A stretch of DNA of 64,000 bases from Phaeotremella fagi (taxonomy: Eukaryota; Basidiomycota; Tremellomycetes; Tremellales; Phaeotremellaceae), in contig BCHU01000002.1 in the NCBI GenBank assembly GCA_001599715.1, forward strand, positions 186,001-250,000. The letters are read 5' to 3'. The notes beneath the pieces are model-generated. The model had not been told where the DNA came from and searched no databases. It saw nothing but the letters and a program-made list of their open reading frames with translations. The position numbers and the translations under genes are program-made. This document shows, in pieces, positions 38,556 to 49,322 of the stretch. How positions within the stretch are numbered: position 1 is the first letter of the stretch; every line of letters begins with the position of its first letter.

Positions 38556-40511
38556 ATGGAGACCCAAACCATCCAATTCTCCGTCCCCCTCCAGAACCCG
38601 AAAAAATACCTCCCCCCACCAACGATATTCAACCAAAACGAGATCCTCCATGGAATACTCTTACCACCACTAGCGAAATTCCTAACTGGTCTGACGATAC
38701 CTGAACATCTAATCAAACTGAATGATATATTGATCAGGTATAAGACTCCGAAGAGTTATCATAGGATTGACGTTCGGTTGGTTGAGAGTTCGGAATTACC
38801 TTTTGAGGAGAATCATGATCCGCATGGCGGTGATCGTGAAGACGAGGAGAAAGTTCAGTTAGAGAAGGGTGATCCGGTTGTTGTTCCTGATGGTGTTGAT
38901 CGAGATACTTATTTGAAGGGGATTGGATTTGGTGGGAAGGATGGAGAACTTGGGAAAGACGTCGATGGACCATCAGCAAGCTTACCAACAGCCGATCATG
39001 TTGATCAGGTTAATCAGGTTAATCAAGACATTACAAAACCTGACGGTAGACAATCTGATCTATCATCTCCAACACCACCTCAGCCATCTACCAATTCAAC
39101 CAAATATCCAGATTCGCACAGAAATGAACCTTCAAACCCCAACCCCAAACCCACAAATCGATCTGAACCCCTCCCCCTCCAAGCCCAACCCCCCAACCAA
39201 ACTCTCCCACCACCCACCATCCATCCAGCCCCACCGTCCGCTCCAACCCGTCGAATCCGTGAACTCAGATTAGATCTACGGTCATTAGACGCAGCAGCAC
39301 TCTTCGCTCTGGAAGCTTGGAGAAGACAACTACTGAATTTAGGTAAAATGGATATGGAATTTCCTGATAGTATCTGGTACAAGGTTCCTGAGAAGGAGAA
39401 ACCGGTTCACGTTCAAATTGTTGAAAAAGAGAAAGAGGTTGATACGAATGTTCAAAATACGGGGGAATCTACGATTCATCCAGGAAATGTTGAAGATGGT
39501 GCTGTTCATTTGAATGATTTAGGTACTTTCGATTCGTTGGTGGCTGGGGATACGGAATCCGATAGTACCACCATCATACAAGCTCTAGCAGCGCTCGACG
39601 AAAATGGACAGGAGACCATTACAGGTCCAGAGCACTCAACTTCGACAGCGATCGAGGTCGAAAAAGCTTCCACACCAGCAAACACAGCTCCAAACAAGGA
39701 CAGAACGATATCGATCATAGACGAATTTGACGATCTAGAATCTATAGAAAGTTATAACGATAAAACGAAGGATAAAGATGGAGATTTCGGTCCTGAAACT
39801 CAATCTGTAGCTTCAGATTTTTCATCGGATGTTATACTAGATGATAATTTCGATAAGGACGATGCTAAAGATCCTAGTTTTTTCGAACCTGATCCAAGCA
39901 AGAAAAAAGTGGAAGGTTTTAAAAGAAAGCTAGGTACACCGAGGAAATCTGATCAGACGGAAGATAATCTCAATGCGTCACCTGTTGCGAAGAAAGCGCG
40001 GAAACCAAGAAAATCGTTTAAACTTGGACAAGACCTCGGTGGATTCCCTAACCAGGAGAGGAAGAGATTGGGAGGAAGGAAATCTGTTGAGGAGACATTG
40101 GATATCACGTCAACAGGAAGTCCAAGACGAATCCAAAGGTCATCTCCATCCTCCGAATCAGGTTCACCAACATCCAAACCTCTCAAGAAATTCGTCGAGG
40201 TTGAAGTTGAAGTAAAACTCAATGCTTCGTGTACAACACTTGGAGAAGGTATGGTTCGGACGTCATTGGGGCAATCAACGAAATCACCTCAAAGGAGTGT
40301 ACAGTTTGATATGGACGACGAACAACTACCGGTGGTCACGCGACTTGATACCGAGACTTGGAAGAATGTTGGTGGAAGAGAAGATGAGATTGGGGTTGGG
40401 GTTGGAGATGAGGTTGTTGGTCGGGAGGAGGTTGAAGTTGAGGTTGAGATGGTTGTTGAGGATGGGGATGATAGTGAGGACGAAGAATGGGGATTTTTGA
40501 GGGACCTGTAG
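38556..40511 (+). CDS. Single-exon 651-residue nuclear-type protein, function unknown
   Basis: One uninterrupted 651-codon frame, unusual among the intron-rich neighbours. N-terminal ordered part: METQTIQFSVPLQNPKKYLP, GILLPPLAKFLTGLTIPEHLIKL and YHRIDVRLVESSELP; a Pro-rich linker; then an ordered RIRELRLDLRSLDAAALFALEAWRRQLLNLG and FPDSIWYKVPEKEKP around residues 230-280. The rest is acidic and disordered, with a basic cluster KKARKPRKSFK suggestive of nuclear import, and ends DDSEDEEWGFLRDL. I do not recognise the family. Hydrophobic N-terminal blocks plus a nuclear-type tail suggest a complex subunit (for example kinetochore or transcription), but this is inference. Confidence 0.7.
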   Translation: METQTIQFSVPLQNPKKYLPPPTIFNQNEILHGILLPPLAKFLTGLTIPEHLIKLNDILIRYKTPKSYHRIDVRLVESSELPFEENHDPHGGDREDEEKVQLEKGDPVVVPDGVDRDTYLKGIGFGGKDGELGKDVDGPSASLPTADHVDQVNQVNQDITKPDGRQSDLSSPTPPQPSTNSTKYPDSHRNEPSNPNPKPTNRSEPLPLQAQPPNQTLPPPTIHPAPPSAPTRRIRELRLDLRSLDAAALFALEAWRRQLLNLGKMDMEFPDSIWYKVPEKEKPVHVQIVEKEKEVDTNVQNTGESTIHPGNVEDGAVHLNDLGTFDSLVAGDTESDSTTIIQALAALDENGQETITGPEHSTSTAIEVEKASTPANTAPNKDRTISIIDEFDDLESIESYNDKTKDKDGDFGPETQSVASDFSSDVILDDNFDKDDAKDPSFFEPDPSKKKVEGFKRKLGTPRKSDQTEDNLNASPVAKKARKPRKSFKLGQDLGGFPNQERKRLGGRKSVEETLDITSTGSPRRIQRSSPSSESGSPTSKPLKKFVEVEVEVKLNASCTTLGEGMVRTSLGQSTKSPQRSVQFDMDDEQLPVVTRLDTETWKNVGGREDEIGVGVGDEVVGREEVEVEVEMVVEDGDDSEDEEWGFLRDL

Positions 40512-40526
40512 GGGGGGGGGGGGGGG
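40511..40526. repeat. G16 run after a stop codon
   Basis: A run of about 16 G begins at the last base of the stop codon of the single-exon gene. It is G-quadruplex-prone on the plus strand and would be in the 3' UTR of that mRNA. Confidence 0.85.
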
Positions 40527-40964
40527 AATGGATCTCATTAAAAGTATATCATCCAGTCTACTCCCTACTCCCCTACCCTCTCTCTGTCGATTTGTAGCTA
40601 TAGCTGTATGAGTTGAATGTACCATGCATATATACCAGTATGCATAGATAGACCCCAACCACCACCGCTATCACCACTAATCATTCCGAGTCTCCCCTTA
40701 TCACCGAACAGATCCGATCTAGAATATGAAGGGAATACTACCGGGCCGGTTTAACCGTCCGTTCCAGTGACGTCGTACTACCTGATCTGACCTCCTTTGG
40801 GCGCCCTTTGGGTCCTTTGGGTCTCCTTGAATTACCGTGGATGGAGTTCCGTCAAGAGGAAGAGGAGATAGATTTTGAATGGATCTTATATCTAAGCTAT
40901 TAATTCTGAACATCTATAACAACATCCCCAACAACACAAACACTACTCACAACACACCAATACA
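40527..40964. other. Intergenic region upstream of FBP1
   Basis: 3' flank of the single-exon gene and FBP1 promoter. A short direct GGGCGCCCTTTGGGTCCTTT-type motif (CTTTGGGTCCTTTGGGTC) is at about 40806. No gene. Confidence 0.4.
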
Positions 40965-42334
40965 ATGTCTAACAACACAGTCGAACTCGAACCACCTTCC
41001 ACTGACCTGATCACTCTCACAAGACACATTCTCTCCCAACAATATGCTCTAGGTGAATCAGCAACCGGAGACCTAACAATGTTATTGATAGCCATCCAAG
41101 TGAGTTATACCCCCCCCCCCCCCANTCCGGAGTCGTCTACTAATACCCCCCTCCCCAAGGTAACATCAAAATACATTGCCTCCAATGTTCGTAAAGCTCG
41201 TTTGATCAATCTCGTCGGTTTGGCCGGAGCGTCCAACGTCCAAGGGGAAGATCAAAAGAAATTGGACGTCTTGTCAAACGATATCATGGTTAACGCTTTA
41301 CGTGCCAGTGGTAAATGTAGTGTTCTTGTTAGTGAGGAGGTTGATGAGGCTATCATCGTTGGTGGTGGTAAAGGAACTTAGTGAGTTGGAACTGACAATG
41401 ATTTGGACTGGTCAGCTAACTGATCCCCTCCTCACAGTTGCGTCGTTTTCGATCCTTTAGACGGTTCTTCCAACATTGACGCTGGTGTTAATGTCGGAAC
41501 TATCTTTGGTGTTTACAAGATTGCAAGTGTCATGTATTATTGGTGTAGGGTGAGAGCTAGGCTAACGTTTTGAGTAGAAAGACGGATCAAAAGGTTCTAT
41601 CGATGACGTTCTTCGTCCAGGTAAAGAAATGGTTGCAGCTGGATACACCATGTATGTGATACCCTTCTTTTCAAGCATTCTAGATCAATACTAACGAGTA
41701 TATAGGTACGGTTCCTCATGTAACTTAGTCCTCTCAACCGGTCAAGGTGTAGACGGTTTCACTTTAGATGAGGTATGTTCAAATTCTAATACCGCAGCAT
41801 AAAAATCTAATCAACTGCTGTAGGCACTCGGAGAATTCATTCTAACCCATGAAAAAATCCAAATCCCATCAAGAGGTAAAATCTATTCATTCAACGAAGG
41901 AAACTCTCTTCATTTCTATCCCCCAACCAACCAATATCTCGAATCCATCAAATACCCAGCTAACGGTAAACCTTACTCGGCACGTTATATCGGTAGTATG
42001 GTCGCGGACGTTCATCGTACTTTGTTATACGGTGGTATCTTTGGTTATCCAGATGATAAAAAGAGTAAAGATGGTATGTTGTCACTTGATTCTATTACAA
42101 TCGCTCTTGTACTGATGGGAACCACTAGGAAAACTCCGTATGCTGTATGAAGCTTTCCCAATGGCTTTCTTAACTGAACAAGCTGGTGGTTTGGCTACAA
42201 CCGGTTCCCAACGTATTCTAGACGTCATCCCAAAGAACATCCACGGCAGATGTCCAGTGTTCCTAGGTTCAAAAGAAGATGTTGAAGATGTCATCAAGTT
42301 CTACGCCGCTTACCAAGGTGAGAAGAGGTGGTAG
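40965..42334 (+). CDS. FBP1: Fructose-1,6-bisphosphatase
   Basis: Gluconeogenic enzyme hydrolysing fructose 1,6-bisphosphate to fructose 6-phosphate in the cytosol. Start [20 protein letters not shown]. Landmarks in order: [24 protein letters not shown] across intron 1, [16 protein letters not shown] (metal-site Glu pair), [14 protein letters not shown] (the conserved metal/substrate motif), [38 protein letters not shown], and [20 protein letters not shown]. The end is [11 protein letters not shown]. Length is typical. Intron 1 (41101-41159) contains a C14-like run and the only ambiguous base in the window (N at 41125); it does not touch coding sequence. Convergent with EFL1 at 83 bp. Confidence 0.96.
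41111..41125. repeat. C run with ambiguous base in FBP1 intron 1
   Basis: About 13 C followed by A and N (41125). This marks uncertain sequencing or assembly over a homopolymer inside the intron. Confidence 0.9.
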
Positions 42335-42417
42335 ACAGTTGTCAGTCAATTTTGTAACAAGTTTTCGTTTCTTGGTAACAGACTATGCATCGGGTTGTGG
42401 TTATAATAGCAGTATGA

Positions 42418-45400
42418 TTACCTTTTCAGAGTCCTTTGTTTCTCTGCAAACTCGACAATCTTCTTCTCAACAAACATCCCTTTCCTCTTTCGGACCCCAT
42501 CAACATAGTTCTTAGCGATGTTAGCTCGATCAGCTTTTTCCCCCAAATCCTCCAACTCCTCAACAGTAGATGGAACCCAGAAAGGATCTAAATCAAGTAT
42601 CTCATAGCCAGTGAATATCAATTGCGGTGATGCAGCCCCCGAAGTTCTTTTTCGAATTTCTGTCAATCAAAATCGTTAGTTTTCAGTAGCTGAAGCCCAA
42701 GAGAGACACTTGCCATCAGCGAATCCGAAAGATTCTACCACGGGTAACATTGATTTGATGGTGAAAAACGATGTTCCTTCTTTCATCTCTTCAGAGATGA
42801 TTTTTCCACGTCGTCTAGCAACTACTCCGTAGACTTTACCGAGGACGTCGGCTGTACAAGGAATCAGTTGAGACGTTGGATTTACAAGTTGATTACCCAC
42901 TTGAAGCTTGGATATCACAGGTGTACATTGCAAGTTTGATTCTAGGTGACCAATCCAACATCCCGGCTCTGCATGAATCTCTAATTGACGAAATTAAAGC
43001 TCCGACAATGGCTGAAGTTCTACCCCGACCTAAAGAAAGGTTAGCGTTGAACAACACCTCAACTCACCCTGCTCATCCTCATCAGGATGGTAATTGATTT
43101 CCTCCACAACCCATCCCATACCAACCACAGGTTCACTACACAAAGGACCTTGGAAGGTCGCGAATCCGAATCCAGACATGATGGAATCATCGAAATCTCT
43201 CAATAATCTAGCAACGAATTTATCCTTCTCCTCGTCATGAGTTTCAGGATTAATCAACAATTGTTCTTCAGTTGTCGTTAAAGCTTCCTCGGCGGATTTC
43301 CCTTCCGATCGAGCTGCCGATAACAGTTTTTCTCTACCTCGTAGTCTGTGTACATTAGTGTCTGGCATAAGTGTTGAACCTAGGACGTACCTGATATTTT
43401 TACTACCGATTGGATCGAGTAACAAATTCGATCCTATTCTTTTAGGTCCAAATGACCAAATCCTATCAGAAGCTCCGACCCATTCCCCACCGACAGATTT
43501 GAAAACTTCCTCCAATTCCGACCAGAATTCATCACTCGAAAGCAATCTTTTATTTTCGTTCAAATTCGAATTCCCGTTCGATGCGTCCCTGTCGTCATCA
43601 TCCTCATCCTCGTTTTCGTTGGTAGAGGTCCTTTTGTTGATCAATAGATTAGCTATCGTGGATGTGTTTGATGATAAGAAATCAGTGATTTTAGTTGGAA
43701 GTGGGATCGCTCTTATTGTATAGGTCACAAGACCATTCATTAGATTTCCATGAATCGTACCACGAGGCGCATCTTTAGTTTTAGGTGTAGCCATGTCTAT
43801 CGCAAGTTAGCTTTTGTCGATGATGCAACTCACCTGGAGCTCTAACAGCGGTCTCTCTAAACGGTACAATAGCCTCCGAAGCTTGGATCGCACATTTCGC
43901 GAATCTTTCTCGAAGATCTTTTAAACATCTCTAACCTGGGTGTTAGCAGAGGCAGGTTGAATTGACGACCAAACCTACTTCAAGATGCAATTCCCCCGCA
44001 GTCAAGATAACATGTTCACCAGTTTCTTGAACAAGGTATTCGGCACATGGATCAGCTTGATTAAGGATTTGTAAACCTCGAACCAGTTTTGGCATATCAC
44101 CTGAAGTAAATGAGTACATCATACGTTTGGAACAGTCTTCACCCACTTGGATTCTCGGGTTCGAGAGCAACACGAACAATTGGTGCCGACTAATCATCAG
44201 TCCAACCCCGTCTATCACGACATACCTGTAAATTGATACCAGACATGTTAACAATACTAGCCCCCTCCTTATTCCCGTCATAACCAGAAGAGTTCTCTGC
44301 CCAAAGCGTAGCGTTCCTGGGTACACTACCTTCCAATCCACCAATCGCGCAGACATGTCCAGCAGGAACCGATTCAACAGCAACCAACTCTCTACCCATC
44401 ATCATGTACAGATCTTTAACCTGAACTTTGATCAGGTATTTGGAATTTTTCGGGTGAGTCACACCAAGATCTTTATCGTATTTCGGTAAAGCTGCCAAAA
44501 ATGTTGTGTCCCTTTTCAAAAGTCCTGAAAAGACTCTTGAGAAACCTAAAAGTATTTCTTCGTTTGGATCGACCTCGACGGTCTCATTCTCCGAAGTTGA
44601 TTCAGGATTTGGATTTACTGATAAATTTTCCAACGGTTTGGTTAAATTTTCAATTTCATCTAATGATTTCCCTTGTTCTTGTTCTTGACCGTTTCCATTT
44701 GCCAAAGCTGCTAATCTCTTTTCACGTTCTTCCCTGCCCCTCGTCCTCATTTCTTCAGCAGTCAATTCTTTAGGTTTGAATTCAGGTAACTCGTTACGTC
44801 TAACTGAAAACATTTTACTGACGTAAACGACCACGTTGGCCTTTTCTGATTGATCACAAGTGTATAGACCTCTTTCAAGTTCGTTTGTCGGTTTCAATGA
44901 AATCGACGATGAAGCTGCTTCGTCGGGATGAAGCATGTATGGTATTCTTGAAGCTTGAGCGTCGGATGGTGGTGGGATGACATCAACGATAGCTTGGAAA
45001 GTCGCTGTACTGAGTGGTAACCATTGTTGCATGATGATTGTTAGGAGATTTCTCGTATCTTTAGATTTGATATCTCTAGGTGCCAATCGCAGATTCAAGG
45101 CAGTTACGATTTTAGTAACGTTATCGGGATTACTAAAGCGTATATGAGCTTGCATATTTCTTGACATATGGGAGTCACTCACTAATCGCCTAAGACAGTA
45201 TCATAAACTTTCCAGATATTCTCCAAAACAAATTGAACAAACATGGGTTTCAGATTTCTACCTTTCAGTTCCTTCCTCCCAACAACTCTTTTAGATTTAG
45301 GATCAAGATACCAATCGCCCCATAAAACTCTTCTCAAATTGTTCTCTTTGATTTTTAACTTGTCACCATAAAGTTTAGCGAATTTGCCCAGCCTAAACGC

Positions 45401-46340
45401 CCATCCGTCAATAGCACTGGCGAACAAAACGTTCCCTCTGTCAGGAGCGAAATATAAATCTTCATCCTCCTTTTCCTCGTATTCTTTCTCTTCATCGTCG
45501 TTATTGGACAATTCATCGGAATTTTGACCTTCCTGTTCTTTTTTGCGAATCTCTAATCGTTTTTCACGTTCTTCTCTCCATCTTAAATCGTCCTCCATCC
45601 TTTCTGACGCATAGAACGATCCCATTATCGCATTGACTTGTTCGATCAATTGAGTGATATGATGGTAAGCTTCGGAGGGAGATAATTTGAGCTCAGTTAT
45701 CAATCTATCCATTTTGTTGATTACTAACAGCGGCCGAAGTTTGTCGATCCATGCTTGACGAAGGACGGCGATGGTCTGGAAGAGTCAGTGATTTTACTGA
45801 TAAATCAACTTACCTGGGTACAAACTCCCTCCCAAACGTCCACCAATACAAGCGCACCATCACATAATCTAGAAGCAGTCGAAACTTCAGAAGCGAAATC
45901 GACATGTCCTGGTGTGTCGATAACGTTACAAAGATGTTTTGCAGCTGAAGCTGGGATAAATCAGACATAGTGCATATTATGAAAAAAAGGAAACACACCT
46001 GATCCATCTGAACCGATTCTGTTCATATCAAATCGTAACGATACCTAGAAAGGTATTAGCAAAGGCGAAGAATTACTGGACCTCAACTCACAGCACTGCT
46101 CTCCATTGTAATTCCACGTTCTTGCTCATCCTCTCTAGAATCTAGAAATCTTAATTTTCCAGCTAATCTTGACGAGATGATGTTGTTCGAAGATAGTAGA
46201 CTATCAGCGAAACTTGTTTTTCCATGATCGACATGAGCAACGATTGTTACGTTCTATCGAAGGATGGATGTAAATTGAAGTTTCGAAGGAATGACACGAC
46301 CTACCCTGGTGTTCGCTAATGGTACTTGAAATTGTGACAT
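42418..46340 (-). CDS. EFL1: Elongation factor-like GTPase 1 (ribosome maturation, Ria1/Efl1)
   Basis: EF-2-like GTPase which, with Sdo1/SBDS, releases Tif6/eIF6 from late 60S subunits. Start [12 protein letters not shown], then the G domain after intron 1: [19 protein letters not shown] (G1), [18 protein letters not shown] (G2), [15 protein letters not shown] (G3) and [10 protein letters not shown] (G4). An Efl1-specific acidic insert ([20 protein letters not shown]) sits inside the G domain region, as in known Efl1 proteins. Later domains: [37 protein letters not shown], and the EF-2-type domain [21 protein letters not shown] with the end [21 protein letters not shown]. Over ten exons. The 5' end abuts the tandem small-gene array. 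Confidence 0.93.
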
Positions 46341-46828
46341 CCTACTATGTCTATTCTGATCTTTGTCTTGGTCCTAGTTTGATGTGGTTCTACAATCTCG
46401 AGATGAAGTGAAATGGAAGAATGAAAATACAAGAAAGACGAATATATATCAACTTGACTGTAAGCTGACTTTTTGAGTTCGGATCCGAAATGAAATAGTG
46501 GCAAAATATCGAATTTGAACTCAAGTGGTGAAGTACCTACAGATGCTGGTGGACATAGTCTTGAAGTGCTCTCTATTGACAGGAGCTCAATTGAAACTCC
46601 GTTAAAATGTTTTCTAGCACTTCTGATGAACGAGGGCAGGCTGAGAAAAGCACAACCTCTGATATCAACTTAAATACGAACTACGAATTACGAACACTAC
46701 GAACACTACGAACACAACGAAGACTAACTACAAACTTCAAACTACGAACTTCAAACTACGAACTTCAAACTACGAACTAAAAGCTGAGAAATTGAGAGAC
46801 TATCAAGTATGATCAATGAAGACCCAAC
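46341..46828. other. EFL1 promoter and ACTACGAAC-rich repeat downstream of array copy 1
   Basis: The left half is the EFL1 upstream region. From about 46673 to 46780 are irregular repeats of ACTACGAAC/TTCAAACTACGAA-type units that recur downstream of array copies 2 and 3. Confidence 0.55.
46673..46780. repeat. Irregular CTACGAAC/TTCAAACTACGAA array (unit 1)
   Basis: About ten degenerate copies of a 9-13 bp motif based on ACTACGAAC. The same motif is found at about 47898-47960 and 48728-48782, always just downstream of a member of the small-gene array. Confidence 0.75.
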
Positions 46829-47311
46829 TCAACAATGATCACCAATAGTACTGCTATCGAAGTACGAAGGAAACTTTTTCTTGGATTTATCAATTTCAGG
46901 ATCATTCAAAACAGCAGTGAGAGCAGCACAAAACTCATCCACCTCTTTATCAATAGCCTCGGTATCCAAATTACCCCAACCATCCTTCAAAGCATCACAA
47001 AGCGAACCCGAAGCCCTCACACTGTTACCTCTCAACTTCAACCACTTCGTTCGAAAGTCGTCGTTTGACTTGCTTTTACCTATGAGAATAGACAACCTTT
47101 TTTGAAAGTCGATGTTCGAGTTGGATTGATTTATGAGATCACTTGTATCGAGCATGAGACTTGATATTCTTAGAATCGAGTTGCACAATTTCTTTTTAGC
47201 TTGGTTTTCATTCAATTCTCTCGGTTCTTCGGCGATTATTTCTTTGAAAGATTGTTGAAGTTTTGAGAGATTGGAGTTTTGGCATGTTGGTACGATGTAA
47301 TGGTATGACAT
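46829..47311 (-). CDS. Tandem-array small helical protein, copy 1
   Basis: Single-exon frame of 160 residues without signal peptide or membrane helix. No known family recognised. It shares a clear framework with copies 2 and 3: a helical N-terminal part (NLSKLQQSFKE), a Lys-rich block ending LCNSILRISSLMLDT, then SKSNDDFRTKWLKLRG, and a C-terminal block VDEFCAALTAVLNDPEIDKS with the end FDSSTIGD. Conserved Cys near positions 47 and 130. The upstream 200 bp carries blocks shared with the other copies. Paralogy inside the window supports it being or having been a real gene; the role is unknown. Confidence 0.62.
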   Translation of the reverse strand: MSYHYIVPTCQNSNLSKLQQSFKEIIAEEPRELNENQAKKKLCNSILRISSLMLDTSDLINQSNSNIDFQKRLSILIGKSKSNDDFRTKWLKLRGNSVRASGSLCDALKDGWGNLDTEAIDKEVDEFCAALTAVLNDPEIDKSKKKFPSYFDSSTIGDHC

Positions 47312-47998
47312 GATACATTATGTATTGAGCGAAGCGTTTATGTTCTTGTTAGAATTGGAATTGTCAGATGAAAAGGGAAAAGCTGTATTCAAGTTAACAA
47401 GTATAGAAATATATATTTTTCAATGACAGACAAAAAGAACCTTTGTTGAGACTTCTTCTGTTCCTTTGATAGGAAATACAAGAAATGATCCTTTCATCTA
47501 ATCTGTTCGATTGGCAGCGCCACCCAAGACATACCCATGCGAAGGGCAGAGCATACGAGTAAAGTTCATTCATAAAACTTGAAATGGTAGTGTTGAAAGT
47601 AATTTGATTGTCTATGAAATTTGTTTTACCTTCATCAACATGAGCAACGATAGGTAAGTCCTGCGAGAACAAGGGACAAATAGCTAGCTCTCAGAGCTGT
47701 ATACTCGTTCGTGTAGAGAGTCTCTCAGCTGTTATTGGATATAATGAATAACGATTTCTTTTTTTACCACAAAGGTTTTGTTTAAAAAGGAAAGTGCCAG
47801 TTTAAAGGGTAAGATTTGAGTGAATAGCAGTTTTTGATGACAGGGGACACACACTTGCATTTCTTGGAGAGAAAAGCTCCCAATAAACAAACTATCAACT
47901 ACGAATCACTACTTCAGGACTAAGAACTACGAACTACGGACCACGAACCAGAAACGAAAGTTTAAGAAGCCAAGAAGCTAAGAAGATATGAAGTATTC
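47312..47998. other. Spacer between array copies 1 and 2 with a decayed EFL1 piece
   Basis: Contains the conserved upstream blocks of copy 1 (AAAAGGGAAAGC near 47370; TTGGCAGCGCCAC at 47511-47523), a remnant of EFL1 exon 2 (about 47577-47672), and the ACTACGAAC-type repeat downstream of copy 2 (about 47898-47960). Confidence 0.6.
47577..47672 (-). pseudogene. Fragment of EFL1 exon 2 (G1 region)
   Basis: The minus strand reads PIVAHVDEGKTNFIDNQITF followed by NTTISS, matching EFL1 [20 protein letters not shown] and NNIISS. A 36-bp stretch (from GAAATTTG to ACGAT, ending about 47653) differs from EFL1 at 5 positions by my count. Even the intron-side AG before the exon is kept (GCAG). The rest of the GTPase is absent, so it cannot work as a GTPase. 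Confidence 0.75.
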
Positions 47999-48442
47999 TC
48001 ACCAAACAGCTACATTGCCGATAGTCGTACTATCAAATTTGGAATCGAAGTCGACACAAGATTGATCAACTCCCGGACCATCCAAAAAAGCAGTGAGAGC
48101 AACACAAAAATCATTAACCCTGTTATCAACAACCTTGATATCTGGTATCTTTAACCCAACCGACAAAGCATTACAAAGAGCTTCAATAGTGGTCTTACGT
48201 TTATACTCTAATAGAGTCCAGTCTGAAAAAACCGCTTGGAATGAAAGTTTCTCATTTGTGACGAGTGTGGCTGTTTTGACCATCAAGTATGAGATTCTTG
48301 AAATCGAATGACACATTTTACTTTTAGCTTGTGTTTCGATTACACTTTTGATTTTTTCGTTGGTAGTTTGATTATAAGATTCTTGGAGTTGTGAAAGATT
48401 GGATTCCCAGAACTCGGGTGCGATGAGGCCTGGGTAGTACAT
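47999..48442 (-). CDS. Tandem-array small helical protein, copy 2
   Basis: Single-exon frame of 147 residues, paralogous to copy 1: NLSQLQESYNQTTNEKIKS, the block AKSKMCHSISRISYLMVKT, FQAVFSDWTLLEYKRKTTIE, and the C-terminal VNDFCVALTAFLDGPGVDQS with FDSTTIGNVAVW. The central region has diverged most. The two Cys positions (in the K-x-C-x-S-I and F-C-x-A-L-T motifs) are kept. The frame is intact and the upstream blocks match those of copies 1 and 3. Function unknown. Confidence 0.62.
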   Translation of the reverse strand: MYYPGLIAPEFWESNLSQLQESYNQTTNEKIKSVIETQAKSKMCHSISRISYLMVKTATLVTNEKLSFQAVFSDWTLLEYKRKTTIEALCNALSVGLKIPDIKVVDNRVNDFCVALTAFLDGPGVDQSCVDFDSKFDSTTIGNVAVW

Positions 48443-48817
48443 CAGTGTATTGACGGTATTTGGTTATGGTTTTGGTAGAATTTGATTGTTGAAGTATAAG
48501 ATGAAAAGGGAAAGCCTTGTTCAAGTTAACAGGTAGGAAGATATATCTTTCAATGCCAGTCCAACAGAACCTTTGTGGAGACTTCTTTAAGCTCCTTTAA
48601 TAGGAAATACGTGCAAGTTGATCATTTCATATAAACTGTTCAATTGGCAGCGCCACTAAAGACCTAACCAGAAGGTCAGAACGTACAAGTGAGTACAGTT
48701 CATTCATAAGTATGAGAGAACTTCCCAATAAACTAAGAACTACGACTTAAGGACTGAGACCTACGGACTATGAACTACGAACTGAAAGCTGAGAAACTAA
48801 GAAACTATCACGTATGA
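48443..48817. other. Spacer between array copies 2 and 3
   Basis: Holds the shared upstream blocks of copy 2 (AAAAGGGAAAGCC near 48503; TTGGCAGCGCCAC at 48644-48656) and the ACTACGAAC-type repeat at about 48728-48782. The EFL1-like piece seen in the previous spacer is missing here beyond TTCATTCATAA. Confidence 0.55.
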
Positions 48818-49322
48818 TCAATCGAGAACCACTTGACTCTCCCAATCACCAAAAGTCCCACTATCAAACTCGAAATGAAACTTGATCTTTGATCTATCAA
48901 ATTCAGGACCACTCAAAAACCTAGTGAGAGCCTCACAAAAAACATCCACCATATAATCAACCTCGTTGAGCTCCATGAATTCCCACTCTGTTAAAGTATA
49001 ATTAAGAATATCAGAAGCCTCCTCACTTTTTCTTCGTAACGTTGACCACTTTTTTCAAGGTCGATGTTTGATTTGCTTTCACCTACAAGAAGTCTTGAGC
49101 ACATCGTTTGAAAGTTGACGTTTGAGTTGGCTTCACAGAAGAGAATACAAGTATCGAGCATTAGACTTGATATTTTTTTAATCGATTTGCGAATTCTCCT
49201 TGTAATATATTGAGTGATCATTCTTTTCAGGGGCTCGTTTTTGGTTTCAATGAAGGAACGTTTGATTGTGCTGAGATTGTAGTTTTCGAACCCTGTTGCG
49301 AGGCCGTGGTGGTATTCCCCAT
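48818..49322 (-). pseudogene. Tandem-array small protein, copy 3, frameshifted
   Basis: Matches copies 1 and 2 in pieces in different frames. The N-terminal part reads NLSTIKRSFIETKNEPLKR, then KISSLMLDTCILF, SNVNFQTMCSRLLVGESKSN. The frame then breaks at an A6 run (T6 on the plus strand, 49050-49055); in the next frame it continues KWSTLRRKSEEASDIL, VDVFCEALTRFLSGPEFDRS and FDSGTFGDW to a TGA at 48818. The ATG aligned with the copy 1 start (49320-49322) is also out of frame with the body by two bases. Two independent lesions suggest a pseudogene, though a sequencing error at the A run cannot be excluded for one of them. Confidence 0.65.
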
